Part shown: positions 33,801-46,430 of the stretch, one piece after another
Layout: every line of letters starts with the position of its first letter
Numbering within the stretch: position 1 is the stretch's first letter
DNA from: Axinella damicornis
Lineage: Eukaryota > Porifera > Demospongiae > Axinellida > Axinellidae
DNA length: 64,000 nt
Direction of reading: 5' to 3'
Assembly (NCBI GenBank): GCA_963931865.1
Contig: OZ007515.1
Location: 7,641,685-7,705,684 of the forward strand
The notes under the pieces: generated by a model
What the model was told of the DNA's origin: nothing
What the model saw: the letters and a program-made list of their open reading frames with translations, nothing else
Database searches by the model: none
Position numbers and translations under genes: made by a program

Positions 33801-36800
33801 CAGAGGTAGAGCCAGGTAGAGCCAGGTAGAGCAGAGGTAGAGCCAGGTAGAGCAGAGGTAAAGCCAGGTAGAGCGGAGGTAGAGCAGAGGTAGAGCCAGG
33901 TAGAGCAGAGGTAGAGCAGAGGTAGAGCCAGGTAGAGCAGAGGTAGAGCAGAGGTAGAGCCAGGTAGAGCAGAGGTAGAGCCAGGTAGAGCAGAGGTATA
34001 TAGAGCCAGGTAGAGCAGAGGTAGAGCCAGGTAGAGCAGTGGTAGAGCAGAGGTAGAGCCAGGTAGAGCAGAGGTAGAGCCAGGTAGAGCAGAGGTAGAG
34101 CCAGGTAGAGCCAGGTAGAGCAGAGGTAGAGCCAGGTAGAGCAGAGGTAGAGCCAGGTAGAGCAGAGGTAGAGCAGAGGTAGAGCCAGGTAGAGCAGAGG
34201 TAGAGCCAGGTAGAGCAGAGGTAGATCCAGGTAGAGCCAGGTAGAGCAGAGGTAGAGCCAGGTAGAGCAGAGGTAGAGCCAGGTAGAGCAGAGGTAGAGC
34301 AGAGGTAGAGCCAGGTAGAGCAGAGGTAGAGCAGAGGTAGAGCCAGGTAGAGCAGAGGTAGAGCCAGGTAGAGCAGAGGTAGAGCCATGTAGAGCCAGGT
34401 AGAGCAGAGGTAGAGCAGAGGTAGAGCCAGGTAGAGCAGAGGTAGAGCAGAGGTAGAGCCAGGTAGAGCAGAGGTAGAGCCAGGTAGAGCAGAGGTAGAG
34501 CCAGGTAGAGCCAGGTAGAGCAGAGGTAGAGCCAGGTAGAGCAGAGGTAGAGCCAGGTAGAGCAGAGGTAGAGCAGAGGTAGAGCCAGGTAGAGCAGAGG
34601 TAGAGCAGAGGTAGAGCAGAAGTAGAGCCAGGGAAAGCAGAGGTAGAGCCAGGTAGAGCAGAGGTAGAGCCAGGTAGAGCCAGGTAGAGCAGAGGTAGAG
34701 CCAGGTAGAGCAGAGGTAGAGCCAGGTAGAGCAGAGGTAGAGCAGAGGTAGAGCCAGGTAGAGCAGAGGTAGAGCAGAGGTAGAGCCATGTAGAGCAGAG
34801 GTAGAGCCAGGTAGAGCAGAGGTAGAGCCAGGTAGAGCCAGGTAGAGCAGAGGTAGAGCCAGGTAGAGCAGAGGTAGAGCCAGGTAGAGCAGAGGTAGAG
34901 CAGAGGTAGAGCCAGGTAGAGCAGAGGTAGAGCAGAGGTAGAGCCAGGTAGAGCAGAGGTAGAGCCAGGTAGAGCAGAGGTAGAGCCATGTAGAGCCAGG
35001 TAGAGCAGAGGTAGAGCCAGGTAGAGCAGAGGTAGAGCAGAGGTAGAGCCAGGTAGAGCAGAGGTAGAGCCAGGTAGAGCAGAGGTAGAGCCAGGTAGAG
35101 CCAGGTAGAGCAGAGGTAGAGCCAGGTAGAGCAGAGGTAGAGCCAGGTAGAGCAGAGGTAGAGCAGAGGTAGAGCCAGGTAGAGCAGAGGTAGAGCAGAG
35201 GTAGAGCAGAAGTAGAGCCAGGGAAAGCAGAGGTAGAGCCAGGTAGAGCAGAGGTAGAGCCAGGTAGAGCCAGGTAGAGCAGAGGTAGAGCCAGGTAGAG
35301 CAGAGGTAGAGCCAGGTAGAGCAGAGGTAGAGCAGAGGTAGAGCCAGGTAGAGCAGAGGTAGAGCAGAGGTAGAGCCAGGTAGAGCAGAGGTAGAGCCAG
35401 GTAGAGCCAGGTAGAGCAGAGGTAGAGCCAGGTAGAGCAGAGGTAGAGCCAGGTAGAGCAGAGGTAGAGAAGAGGTAGAGCAGAGGTAGAGCAGAGGTAG
35501 AGCAGAGGTAGAGCCAGGTAGAGCAGAGGTAGAGCCAGGCAGAGCAGAGGTATAGCCAGGTAGAGCCAGGTAGAGCATATGTAGAGCAGAGGTAGAGCAG
35601 CGGTAGAGCCAGGTAGAGCAGAGGTAGAGCCAGGTAGAGCAGAGGTAGAGCCAGGTACAGCAGAGGTAGAGCCAGGTAGAGCAGAGGTAGAGCAGAGGTA
35701 GAGCCAGGTAGAGCAGAGGTAGAGCAGAGGTAGAGCCAGGTAGAGCAGAGGTAGAGCCAGGTAGAGCAGAGGTAGAGCAGAGGTAGAGCTAGGTAGAGCA
35801 GAGGTATATAGAGCCAGGTAGAGCCAGGCAGAGCAGAGGTAGAGCCAGGTAGAGCAGAGGTAGTGCAGAGGCAGAGCCAGGTAGAGCAGAGGTAGAGCAG
35901 AGGTAGAGCCAGGTAGAGCAGAGGTAGAGCCAGGTAGAGCAGAGGTAGAGCCAGGTAGAGCCAGGTAGAGCAGAGGTAGAGCAGAGGTAGAGCCAGGTAG
36001 AGCAGAGGTAGAGCAGAGGTAGAGCCAGGTAGAGCAGAGGTAGAGCCAGGTAGAGCAGAGGTATATAGAGCCAGGTAGAGCCAGGAAGAGCAGAGGTAGA
36101 GCCAGGTAGAGCAGAGGTAGAGCCAGGTAGAGCAGAGGTAGAGCCAGGTAGAGCCAGGTAGAGCAGAGGTAAAGCCAGGGAGAGCAGAGGTAGATCAAGG
36201 TAGAGCCAGGTAGAGCAGAGGTAGAGCCAGGTAGAGCAGAGGTAGAGCCAGGTAGAGCAGAGGTAGAGCAGAGGTAGAGCCAGGTAGAGCAGAGGTAGAG
36301 CAGAGGTAGAGCCAGGTAGAGAAGAGGTAGAGCCAGGTAGAGCAGAGGTAGAGCCAGGTAGAGCTAGGTAGAGGAGAGGTAGAGCAGAGGTAGAGCAGAG
36401 GTAGAGCCAGGTAGAGCAGAGGTAGAGCAGAGGTAGAGCCAGGTAGAGCAGAGGTAGAGCAGAGGTAGAGCCAGGTAGAGCAGAGGTAGAGCCAGGTAGA
36501 GCAGAGGTAGAGCAGAGGTAGAGCCAGGTAGAGCAGAGGTAGAGCCAGGTAGAGCAGAGGTAGAACAGAGGTAGAGCCAGGTAGAGCAGAGGTAGAGCAG
36601 AGGTAGAGCCAGGAAGAGCAGAGGTGGAGCCAGGTAGAGCAGAGGTAGAGCCAGGTAGAGCAGAGGTAGAGCAGAGACAGAGCCAGGTAGAGCAGAGGTA
36701 GAGCAGAGGTAGAGCCAGGTAGAGCAGAGGTAGAGCCAGGTAGAGCAGAGGTAGAGCAGAGGTAGAGCCAGGTAGAGCAGAGGTAGAGCCAGGTAGAGCA

Positions 36801-39800
36801 GAGGTAGAGCAGAGGTAGAGCCAGGTAGAGCAGAGGTAGAGCAGAGGTAGAGCCAGGTAGAGCAGAGGTAGAGCCAGGTAGAGCAGAGGTATAGCCAGGT
36901 AGAGCAGAGTTAGAGCAGAGGTAGAGCCAGGTAGAGCAGAGGTAGAGCAGAGGTAGAGCCAGGTAGAGCAGAGGTAGAGCAGAGGTAGAGCCAGGTAGAG
37001 CAGAGGTAGAGCCAGGTAGAGCAGTGGTAGAGCCAGGTAGAGCAGAGGTAGAGCAGAGGTAGAGCCAGGTAGAGCAGAGGTAGAGCAGAGGTAGAGCCAG
37101 GTAGAGCAGAGGTAGAGCCAGGTAGAGCAGAGGTAGAGCCGAGGTAGAGCCAGGTAGAGCAGAGGTAGAGCCAGGTAGAGCAGAGGTAGAGCCAGGTAGA
37201 GCAGAGGTAGAGCCAGGTAGAGCAGAGGTAGAGCAGAGGTAGAGCCAGGTAGAGCAGAGGTAGATCAGAGGTAGAGCCAGATAGAGGAGAGGTAGAGCCA
37301 GGTAGAGCAGAGGTAGAGCGGAGGTAGAGCCAGGTAGAGCAGAGGTCGAGCAGAGGTAGAGCCAGGTAGAGCAAGGTAGAGCCAGGTAGAGCAGAGGTAG
37401 AGCCAGGTAGAGCAGAGGTAGAGCCAGGTAGAGCAGAGGTAGAGCAGAGGTAGAGCCAGGTAGAGCAGAGGTAGAGCAGAGGTAGAGCCAGGTAGAGCAG
37501 AGGTAGAGCCAGGTAGAGAAGAGGTATATAGAGCCAGGTAGAGCAGAGGTAGAGCCAGGTAGAGCAGTGGTAGAGCAGAGGTAGAGCCAGGTAGAGCAGA
37601 GGTAGAGCCAGGTAGAGCAGAGGTAGAGCCAGGTAGAGCCAGGTAGAGCAGAGGAAGAGCCAGGTAGAGCAGAGGTAGAGCCAGGTAGAGCAGAGGTAGA
37701 GCAGAGGTAGAGCCAGGTAGAGCAGAGGTAGAGCCAGGTAGAGCAGAGGTAGATCCAGGTAGAGCCAGGTAGAGCAGAGGTAGAGCCAGGTAGAGCAGAG
37801 GTAGAGCCAGGTAGAGCCAGGTAGAGCAGAGGTAGAGCCAAGTAGAGCACAGGTAGAGCCAGGTAGAGCAGAGGTAGAGCCGAGGTAGAGCCAGGGAGAG
37901 CAGAGGTAGAGCCAGGTAGAGCAGAGGTATATAGAGCCAGGTAGAGGCAGGTAGAGCAGAGGTAGAGCCAGGTAGAGCAGAGGTAGAGCCAGGTAGAGCA
38001 GTGGTAGAGCAGAGGTAGAGCCAGGTAGAGCAGAGGTAAAGCCAGGTAGAGCAGAGGTAGAGCCAGGTAGAGCCAGGTAGAGCAGAGGTAGAGCCAAGTA
38101 GAGCAGAGGTAGAGCCAGGTAGAGCAGAGGTAGAGCCGAGGTAGAGCCAGGGAGAGCAGAGGTAGAGCCAGGTAGAGCAGAGGTATATAGAGCCAGGTAG
38201 AGGCAGGTAGAGCAGAGGTAGAGCCAGGTAGAGCAGAGGTAGAGCCAGGTAGAGCAGTGGTAGAGCAGAGGTAGAGCCAGGTAGAGCAGAGGTAGAGCCA
38301 GGTAGAGCAGAGGTAGAGCCAGGCAGAGCCAGGTAGAGCAGAGGTAGAGCCAGGTAGAGCAGAGGTAGAGCCAGGTAGAGCAGAGGTAGTGCAGAGGCAG
38401 AGCCAGGTAGAGCAGAGGTAGAGCAGAGGTAGAGCCAGGTAGAGCAGAGGTAGAGCCAGGTAGAGCAGAGGTAGAGCCAGGTAGAGCCAGGTAGAGCAGA
38501 GGTAGAGCAGAGGTAGAGCCAGGTAGAGCAGAGGTAGAGCAGAGGTAGAGCCAGGTAGAGCAGAGGTAGAGCCAGGTAGAGCAGAGGTATATAGAGCCAG
38601 GTAGAGCCAGGAAGAGCAGAGGTAGAGCCAGGTAGAGCAGAGGTAGAGCCAGGTAGAGCAGAGGTAGAGCCAGGTAGAGCCAGGTAGAGCAGAGGTAAAG
38701 CCAGGGAGAGCAGAGGTAGATCCAGGTAGAGCCAGGTAGAGCAGAGGTAGAGCCAGGTAGAGCAGAGGTAGAGCCAGGTAGAGCAGAGGTAGAGCAGAGG
38801 TAGAGCCAGGTAGAGCAGAGGTAGAGCCAGGTAGAGCAGAGGTAGAGCCAGGTAGAGCCAGGTAGAGCAGAGGTAGAGCCAGGTAGAGCAGAGGTAAAGC
38901 CAGGTAGAGCAGAGGTAGAGAAGAGGTAGAGCCAGGTAGAGCAGAGGTAGAGCAGAGGTAGAGCCAGGTAGAGCAGAGGTAGAGCCAGGCAGAGCAGAGG
39001 TAGAGCCAGGTAGAGCCAGGTAGAGCATAGGTAGAGCAGAGGTAGAGCCAGGTAGAGCAGAGGTAGAGCAGAGGAGAGCCAGGTAGAGCAGAGGTAGAGC
39101 TAGGTAGAGCAGAGGTATATAGAGCCAGGTAGAGGCAGGTAGAGCAGAGGTAGAGCCAGGTAGAGCAGAGGTAGAGCCAGGTAGAGCAGTGGTAGAGCAG
39201 AGGTAGAGCCAGGTAGAGCAGAGGTAGAGCCAGGTAGAGCAGAGGTAGAGCCAGGTAGAGCCAGGTAGAGCAGAGGTAGAGCCAGGTAGAGCAGAGGTAA
39301 AGCCAGGTAGAGCGGAGGTAGAGCAGAGGTAGAGCCAGGTAGAGCAGAGGTAGAGCAGAGGTAGAGCCAGGTAGAGCAGAGGTAGAGCAGAGGTAGAGCC
39401 AGGTAGAGCAGAGGTAGAGCCAGGTAGAGCAGAGGTATATAGAGCCAGGTAGAGCAGAGGTAGAGCCAGGTAGAGCAGTGGTAGAGCAGAGGTAGAGCCA
39501 GGTAGAGCAGAGGTAGAGCCAGGTAGAGCAGAGGTAGAGCCAGGTAGAGCCAGGTAGAGCAGAGGTATAGCCAGGTAGAGCAGAGGTAGAGCCAGGTAGA
39601 GCAGAGGTAGAGCAGAGGTAGAGCCAGGTAGAGCAGAGGTAGAGCCAGGTAGAGCAGAGGTAGATCCAGGTAGAGCCAGGTAGAGCAGAGGTAGAGCCAG
39701 GTAGAGCAGAGGTAGAGCCAGGTAGAGCAGAGGTAGAGCAGAGGTAGAGCCAGGTAGAGCAGAGGTAGAGCAGAGGTAGAGCCAGGTAGAGCAGAGGTAG

Positions 39801-41600
39801 AGCCAGGTAGAGCAGAGGTAGAGCCATGTAGAGCCAGGTAGAGCAGAGGTAGAGCAGAGGTAGAGCCAGGTAGAGCAGAGGTAGAGCAGAGGTAGAGCCA
39901 GGTAGAGCAGAGGTAGAGCCAGGTAGAGCAGAGGTAGAGCCAGGTAGAGCCAGGTAGAGCAGAGGTAGAGCCAGGTAGAGCAGAGGTAGAGCCAGGTAGA
40001 GCAGAGGTAGAGCAGAGGTAGAGCCAGGTAGAGCAGAGGTAGAGCAGAGGTAGAGCAGAAGTAGAGCCAGGGAAAGCAGAGGTAGAGCCAGGTAGAGCAG
40101 AGGTAGAGCCAGGTAGAGCCAGGTAGAGCAGAGGTAGAGCCAGGTAGAGCAGAGGTAGAGCCAGGTAGAGCAGAGGTAGAGCAGAGGTAGAGCCAGGTAG
40201 AGCAGAGGTAGAGCAGAGGTAGAGCCAGGTAGAGCAGAGGTAGAGCCAGGTAGAGCAGAGGTAGAGCCAGGTAGAGCCAGGTAGAGCAGAGGTAGAGCCA
40301 GGTAGAGCAGAGGTAGAGCCAGGTAGAGCAGAGGTAGAGCAGAGGTAGAGCCAGGTAGAGCAGAGGTAGAGCAGAGGTAGAGCCAGGTAGAGCAGAGGTA
40401 GAGCCAGGTAGAGCAGAGGTAGAGCCATGTAGAGCCAGGTAGAGCAGAGGTAGAGCCAGGTAGAGCAGAGGTAGAGCAGAGGTAGAGCCAGGTAGAGCAG
40501 AGGTAGAGCCAGGTAGAGCAGAGGTAGAGCCAGGTAGAGCCAGGTAGAGCAGAGGTAGAGCCAGGTAGAGCAGAGGTAGAGCCAGGTAGAGCAGAGGTAG
40601 AGCAGAGGTAGAGCCAGGTAGAGCAGAGGTAGAGCAGAGGTAGAGCAGAAGTAGAGCCAGGGAAAGCAGAGGTAGAGCCAGGTAGAGCAGAGGTAGAGCC
40701 AGGTAAAGCCAGGTAGAGCAGAGGTAGAGCCAGGTAGAGCAGAGGTAGAGCCAGGTAGAGCAGAGGTAGAGCAGAGGTAGAGCCAGGTAGAGCAGAGGTA
40801 GAGCAGAGGTAGAGCCAGGTAGAGCAGAGGTAGAGCCAGGTAGAGCAGAGGTAGAGCCAGGTAGAGCCAGGTAGAGCAGAGGTAGAGCCAGGTAGAGCAG
40901 AGGTAGAGCCAGGTAGAGCAGAGGTAGAGAAGAGGTAGAGCAGAGGTAGAGCAGAGGTAGAGCAGAGGTAGAGCCAGGTAGAGCAGAGGTAGAGCCAGGC
41001 AGAGCAGAGGTATAGCCAGGTAGAGCCAGGTAGAGCATAGGTAGAGCAGAGGTAGAGCAGCGGTAGAGCCAGGTAGAGCAGAGGTAGAGCCAGGTAGAGC
41101 AGAGGTAGAGCCAGGTACAGCAGAGGTAGAGCCAGGTAGAGCAGAGGTAGAGCAGAGGTAGAGCCAGGTAGAGCAGAGGTAGAGCAGAGGTAGAGCCAGG
41201 TAGAGCAGAGGTAGAGCCAGGTAGAGCAGAGGTAGAGCAGAGGTAGAGCTAGGTAGAGCAGAGGTATATAGAGCCAGGTAGAGCCAGGCAGAGCAGAGGT
41301 AGAGCCAGGTAGAGCAGAGGTAGTGCAGAGGCAGAGCCAGGTAGAGCAGAGGTAGAGCAGAGGTAGAGCCAGGTAGAGCAGAGGTAGAGCCAGGTAGAGC
41401 AGAGGTAGAGCCAGGTAGAGCCAGGTAGAGCAGAGGTAGAGCAGAGGTAGAGCCAGGTAGAGCAGAGGTAGAGCAGAGGTAGAGCCAGGTAGAGCAGAGG
41501 TAGAGCCAGGTAGAGCAGAGGTATATAGAGCCAGGTAGAGCCAGGAAGAGCAGAGGTAGAGCCAGGTAGAGCAGAGGTAGAGCCAGGTAGAGCAGAGGTA
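30891..41600 (+). repeat. ~5.45-kb tandem segmental duplication within the satellite
   Basis: Private variants recur at 5,471 bp (AGCTAGG 30891/36362; AGAACAG 31091/36562; CAGAGACAG 31201/36672), then 5,439 bp (the TATATAG/GGAAGAG pair near 33148/38587), then 5,460 bp (the same pair 36061/41521). The steps of 32 and 21 bp equal an S-L-L and an S-L block, so small word-level indels occurred after a ~5.45-kb block duplication. Confidence 0.85.
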
Positions 41601-42649
41601 GAGCCAGGTAGAGCAGAGGTAGAGCCAGGTAGAGCAGAGGTAGAGCCAGGTAGAGCCAGGTAGAGCAGAGGTAGAGCCAGGTAGAGCCAGGTAGAGCAGA
41701 GGTAGAGCCAGGTAGAGCAGAGGTAAAGCCAGGTAGAGCAGAGGTAGAGAAGAGGTAGAGCCAGGTAGAGCAGAGGTAGAGCAGAGGTAGAGCCAGGTAG
41801 AGCAGAGGTAGAGCCAGGCAGAGCAGAGGTAGAGCCAGGTAGAGCCAGGTAGAGCATAGGTAGAGCAGAGGTAGAGCCAGGTAGAGTAGAGGTAGAGCAG
41901 AGGAGAGCCAGGTAGAGCAGAGGTAGAGCTAGGTAGAGCAGAGGTATATAGAGCCAGGTAGAGGCAGGTAGAGCAGAGGTAGAGCCAGGTAGAGCAGAGG
42001 TAGAGCCAGGTAGAGCCAGGTAGAGCAGAGGTAGAGCCAGGTAGAGCAGAGGTAGAGCAGAGGTAGAGCCAGGTAGAGCAGAGGTAGAGCAGAGGTAGAG
42101 CCAGGTAGAGCAGAGGTAGAGCCAGGTAGAGCAGAGGTAGAGCCAGGTAGAGCAGAGGTAGAGCCAGGTAGAGCAGAGGTAGAGCCAGGTAGAGCCAGGT
42201 AGAGCAGAGGTAGAGCCAGGTAGAGCAGAGGTAGAGCCAGGTAGAGCCAGGTAGAGCAGAGGTAGAGCCAGGTAGAGCAGAGGTAGAGCAGAGGTAGAGC
42301 CAGGTAGAGCAGAGGTAGAGCAGAGGTAGAGCCAGGTAAAGCAGAGGTAGAGCCACGTAGAGCAGAGGTAGAGCCAGGTAGATCCAGGTAGAGCAGAGGT
42401 AGAGCCAGGTAGAGCAGAGGTAGAGCCAGGTAGAGCAGAAGTAGAGCAGAGGTAGAGCCAGGTAGAGCAGAGGTAGAGCAGAGGTAGAGCCAGGTAGAGC
42501 AGAGGTAGAGCAGAGGTAGAGCCAGGTAGAGCAGAGGTAGAGCCAGGTAGAGCAGAGGTAGAGCCAGGTAGAGCCAGGTAGAGCAGAGGTAGAGCCAGGT
42601 AGAGCAGAGGTAGAGCCAGGTAGAGCAGAGGTAGAGAAGAGGTAGAGCC

Positions 42650-45600
42650 AGGTAGAGCAGAGGTAGAGCAGAGGTAGAGCCAGGTAGAGCAGAGGTAGAG
42701 CCTAGCAGAGCAGAGGTAGAGCCAGGTAGAGCCAGGTAGAGCATAGGTAGAGCAGAGGTAGAGCCAGGTAGAGCAGAGGTAGAGCAGAGGTAGAGCCAGG
42801 TAGAGCAGAGGTAGAGCTAGGTAGAGCAGAGGTATATAGAGCCAGGTACAGGCAGGTAGAGCAGAGGTAGAGCCAGGTAGAGCAGAGGTAGAGCCAGGTA
42901 GAGCAGTGGTAGAGCAGAGGTAGAGCCAGGTAGAGCAGAGGTAGAGCCAGGTAGAACAGAGGTAGAGCCAGGTAGAGCCAGCTAGAGCAGAGGTAGAGCC
43001 AGGTAGAGCAGAGGTAAAGCCAGGTAGAGCGGAGGTAGAGCAGAGGTAGAGCCAGGTAGAGCAGAGGTAGAGCAGAGGTAGAGCCAGGTAGAGCAGAGGT
43101 AGAGCAGAGGTAGAGCCAGGTAGAGCAGAGGTAGAGCCAGGTAGAGCAGAGGTATATAGAGCCAGGTAGAGCAGAGGTAGAGCCAGGTAGAGCAGTGGTA
43201 GAGCAGAGGTAGAGCCAGGTAGAGCAGAGGTAGAGCCAGGTAGAGCATAGGTAGAGCCAGGTAGAGCCAGGTAGAGCAGAGGTAGAGCCAGGTAGAGCAG
43301 AGGTAGAGCCAGGTAGAGCAGAGGTAGAGCAGAGGTAGAGCCAGGTAGAGCAGAGGTAGAGCCAGGTAGAGCAGAGGTAGATCCAGGTAGAGCCAGGTAG
43401 AGCAGAGGTAGAGCCAGGTAGAGCAGAGGTAGAGCCAGGTAGAGCAGAGGTAGAGTCAGGTAGAGCCAGGTAGAGCAGAGGTAGAGCCAGGCAGAGCAGA
43501 GGTAGAGCCAGGTAGAGCAGAGGTAGAACAGAGGTACATGTAGAGCCAGGTAGAGCAGAGGTAGAGCAGAGGTAGAGCAGAGGTAGAGCCAGGGAAAGCA
43601 GAGGTAGAGCCAGGTAGAGCAGAGGTAGAGCCAGGTAGAGCCAGGTAGAGCAGAGGTAGAGCCAGGTAGAGCAGAGGTAGAGCCAGGTAGAGCAGAGGTA
43701 GAGCAGAGGTAGAGCCAGGTAGAGCAGAGGTAGAGGAGAGGTAGAGCCAGGTAGAGCAGAGGTAGAGCCAGGTAGAGCAGAGGTAGAGCCAGGTAGAGCC
43801 AGGTAGAGCAGAGGTAGAGCCAGGTAGAGCAGAGGTAGAGCCAGGTACAGCAGAGGTAGAGAAGAGGTAGAGCCAGGTAGAGCAGAGGTAGAGCAGAGGT
43901 AGAGCCAGGTAGAGCAGAGGTAGAGCCAGGCAGAGCAGAGGTAGAGCCAGGTAGAGCCAGGTAGGGCATAGGTAGAGCAGAGGTAGAGCCAGGTAGAGCA
44001 GAGGTAGAGCAGCGGTAGAGCCAGGTAGAGCAGAGGTAGAGCCAGGTAGAGCAGAGGTAGAGCCAGGTACAGCAGAGGTAGAGCCAGGTAGAGCAGAGGT
44101 AGAGCAGAGGTAGAGCCAGGTAGAGCAGAGGTAGAGCAGAGGTAGAGCCAGGTAGAGCAGAGGTAGAGCCAGGTAGAGCAGAGGTAGAGCAGAGGTAGAG
44201 CCAGGTAGAGCAGAGGTAGAGCAGAGGTAGAGCCAGGTAGAGCAGAGGTAGAGCCAGGTAGAGCAGAAGTAGAGCCAGGTAGAGCCAGGTAGAGCAGAGG
44301 TAAAGCCAGGTAGAGCAGAGGTAGAGCCAGGTAGAGCAGAGGTAGAGCAGAGGTAGAGCCAGGTAGAGCAAAGGTAGAGCAGAGGTAGAGCAGAGGTAGA
44401 GCCAGGGAAAGCAGAGGTAGAGCCAGGTAGAGCAGAGGTAGAGCCAGGTAGAGCCAGGTAGAGCAGAGGTAGAGCCAGGTAGAGCAGAGGTAGAGCCAGG
44501 TAGAGCAGAGGTAGAGCAGAGGTAGAGCCAGGTAGAGCAGAGGTAGAGCAGAGGTAGAGCCAGGTAGAGCAGAGGTAGAGCCAGGTAGAGCAGAGGTAGA
44601 GCCAGGTAGAGCCAGGTAGAGCAGAGGTAGAGCCAGGTAGAGCAGAGGTAGAGCCAGGTAGAGCAGAGGTAGAGAAGAGGTAGAGCCAGGTAGAGCAGAG
44701 GTAGAGCAGAGGTAGAGCCAGGTAGAGCAGAGGAAGAGCCAGGCAGAGCAGAGGTAGAGCCAGGTAGAGCCAGGTAGAGCATAGGTAGAGCAGAGGTAGA
44801 TCCAGGTAGAGCAGAGGTAGAGCAGCGGTAGAGCCAGGTAGAGCAGAGGTAGAGCCAGGTAGAGCAGAGGTAGAGCCAGGTACAGCAGAGGTAGAGCCAG
44901 GTAGAGCAGAGGTAGAGCTGAGGTAGAGCCAGGTAGAGCAGAGGTAGAGCAGAGGTAGAGCCAGGTAGAGCAGAGGTAGAGCCAGGTAGAGCAGAGGTAG
45001 AGCAGAGGTAGAGCCAGGTAGAGCAGAGGTAGAGCAGAGGTAGAGCCAGGTAGAGCAGAGGTATATAGAGCCAGGTAGAGCCAGGCAGAGCAGAGGTAAA
45101 GCCAGGTAGAGCAGAGGTAGAGCCAGGTAGAGCAGAGGTAGAGCCAGGTAGAGCCAGGTAGAGCAGAGGTAGAGCCAGGTAGAGCAGAGGTAGAGCCAGG
45201 TAGAGCAGAGGTAGAGCAGAGGTAGAGCAAGGTAGAGCAGAGGTAGAGCAGAGGTAGAGCCAGGTAGAGCAGAGGTAGAGCCAGGTAGAGCAGAGGTAGA
45301 GCCAGGTAGAGCAGAGGTAGAGCCAGGTAGAGCAGAGGTAGAGCCAGGTAGAGCCAGGTAGAGCAGAGGTAGAGCCAGGTAGAGCAGAGGTAGAGCCAGG
45401 TAGAGCCAGGTAGAGCAGAGGTAGAGCCAGGTAGAGCAGAGGTAGAGCCAGGTAGAGCAGAGGTAGAGCAGAGGTAGAGCCAGGTAGAGCAGAGGTAGAG
45501 CAGAGGTAGAGCCAGGTAGAGCAGAGGTAGAGCCAGGTAGAGCAGAGGTAGAGCCAGGTAGAGCCAGGTAGAGCAGAGGTAGAGCCAGGTAGAGCAGAGG

Positions 45601-46430
45601 TAGAGCCAGGTAGAGCAGAAGTAGAGCAGAGGTAGAGCCAGGTAGAGCAGAGGCAGAGCAGAGGTAGAGCCAGGTAGAGCAGAGGTAGAGCAGAGGTAGA
45701 GCCAGGTAGAGCAGAGGTAGAGCCAGGTAGAGCAGAGGTAGAGCCAGGTAGAGCCAGGTAGAGCAGAGGTAGAGCCAGGTAGAGCAGAGGTAGAGCCAGG
45801 TAGAGCAGAGGTAGAGCAGAGGTAGAGCCAGGTAGAGCAGAGGTAGAGCAGAGGTAGAGCCAGGTAGAGCAGAGGTAGAGCCTAGCAGAGCAGAGGTAGA
45901 GCCAGGTAGAGCCAGGTAGAGCATAGGTAGAGCAGAGGTAGAGCCAGGTAGAGCAGAGGTAGAGCAGAGGTAGAGCCAGGTAGAGCAGAGGTAGAGCTAG
46001 GTAGAGCAGAGGTGTATAGAGCCAGGTAGAGGCAGGTAGAGCAGAGGTAGAGCCAGGTAGAGCAGAGGTAGAGCCAGGTAGAGCAGTGGTAGAGCAGAGG
46101 TAGAGCCAGGTAGAGCAGAGGTAGAGCCAGGTAGAGCAGAGGTAGAGCCAGGTAGAGCCAGGTAGAGCAGAGGTAGAGCCAGGTTGAGCAGAGGTAAAGC
46201 CAGGTAGAGCAGAGGTAGAACAGATGTAGAGCCAGGTAGAGCAGAGGTAGAGCAGAGGTAGAGCCAGGTAGAGCAGAAGTAGAGCAGAGGTAGAGCCAGG
46301 TAGAGCAGAGGTAGAGCCAGGTAGAGCAGAGGTATATAGAGCCAGGTAGAGCAGAGGTAGAGCCAGGTAGAGCAGTGGTAGAGCAGAGGTAGAGCCAGGT
46401 AGAGCAGAGGTAGAGCCAGGTAGAGCATAG
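42650..46430 (+). repeat. satellite segments repeated at a 3,180-bp offset
   Basis: The rare phrase CCTAGCAGAG at 42701 recurs at 45881. The following GTATATAG at 42833 matches GTGTATAG at 46013, also offset by 3,180 bp. The shared stretch covers at least 42.7-43.2 kb and 45.9-46.4 kb. Confidence 0.7.
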
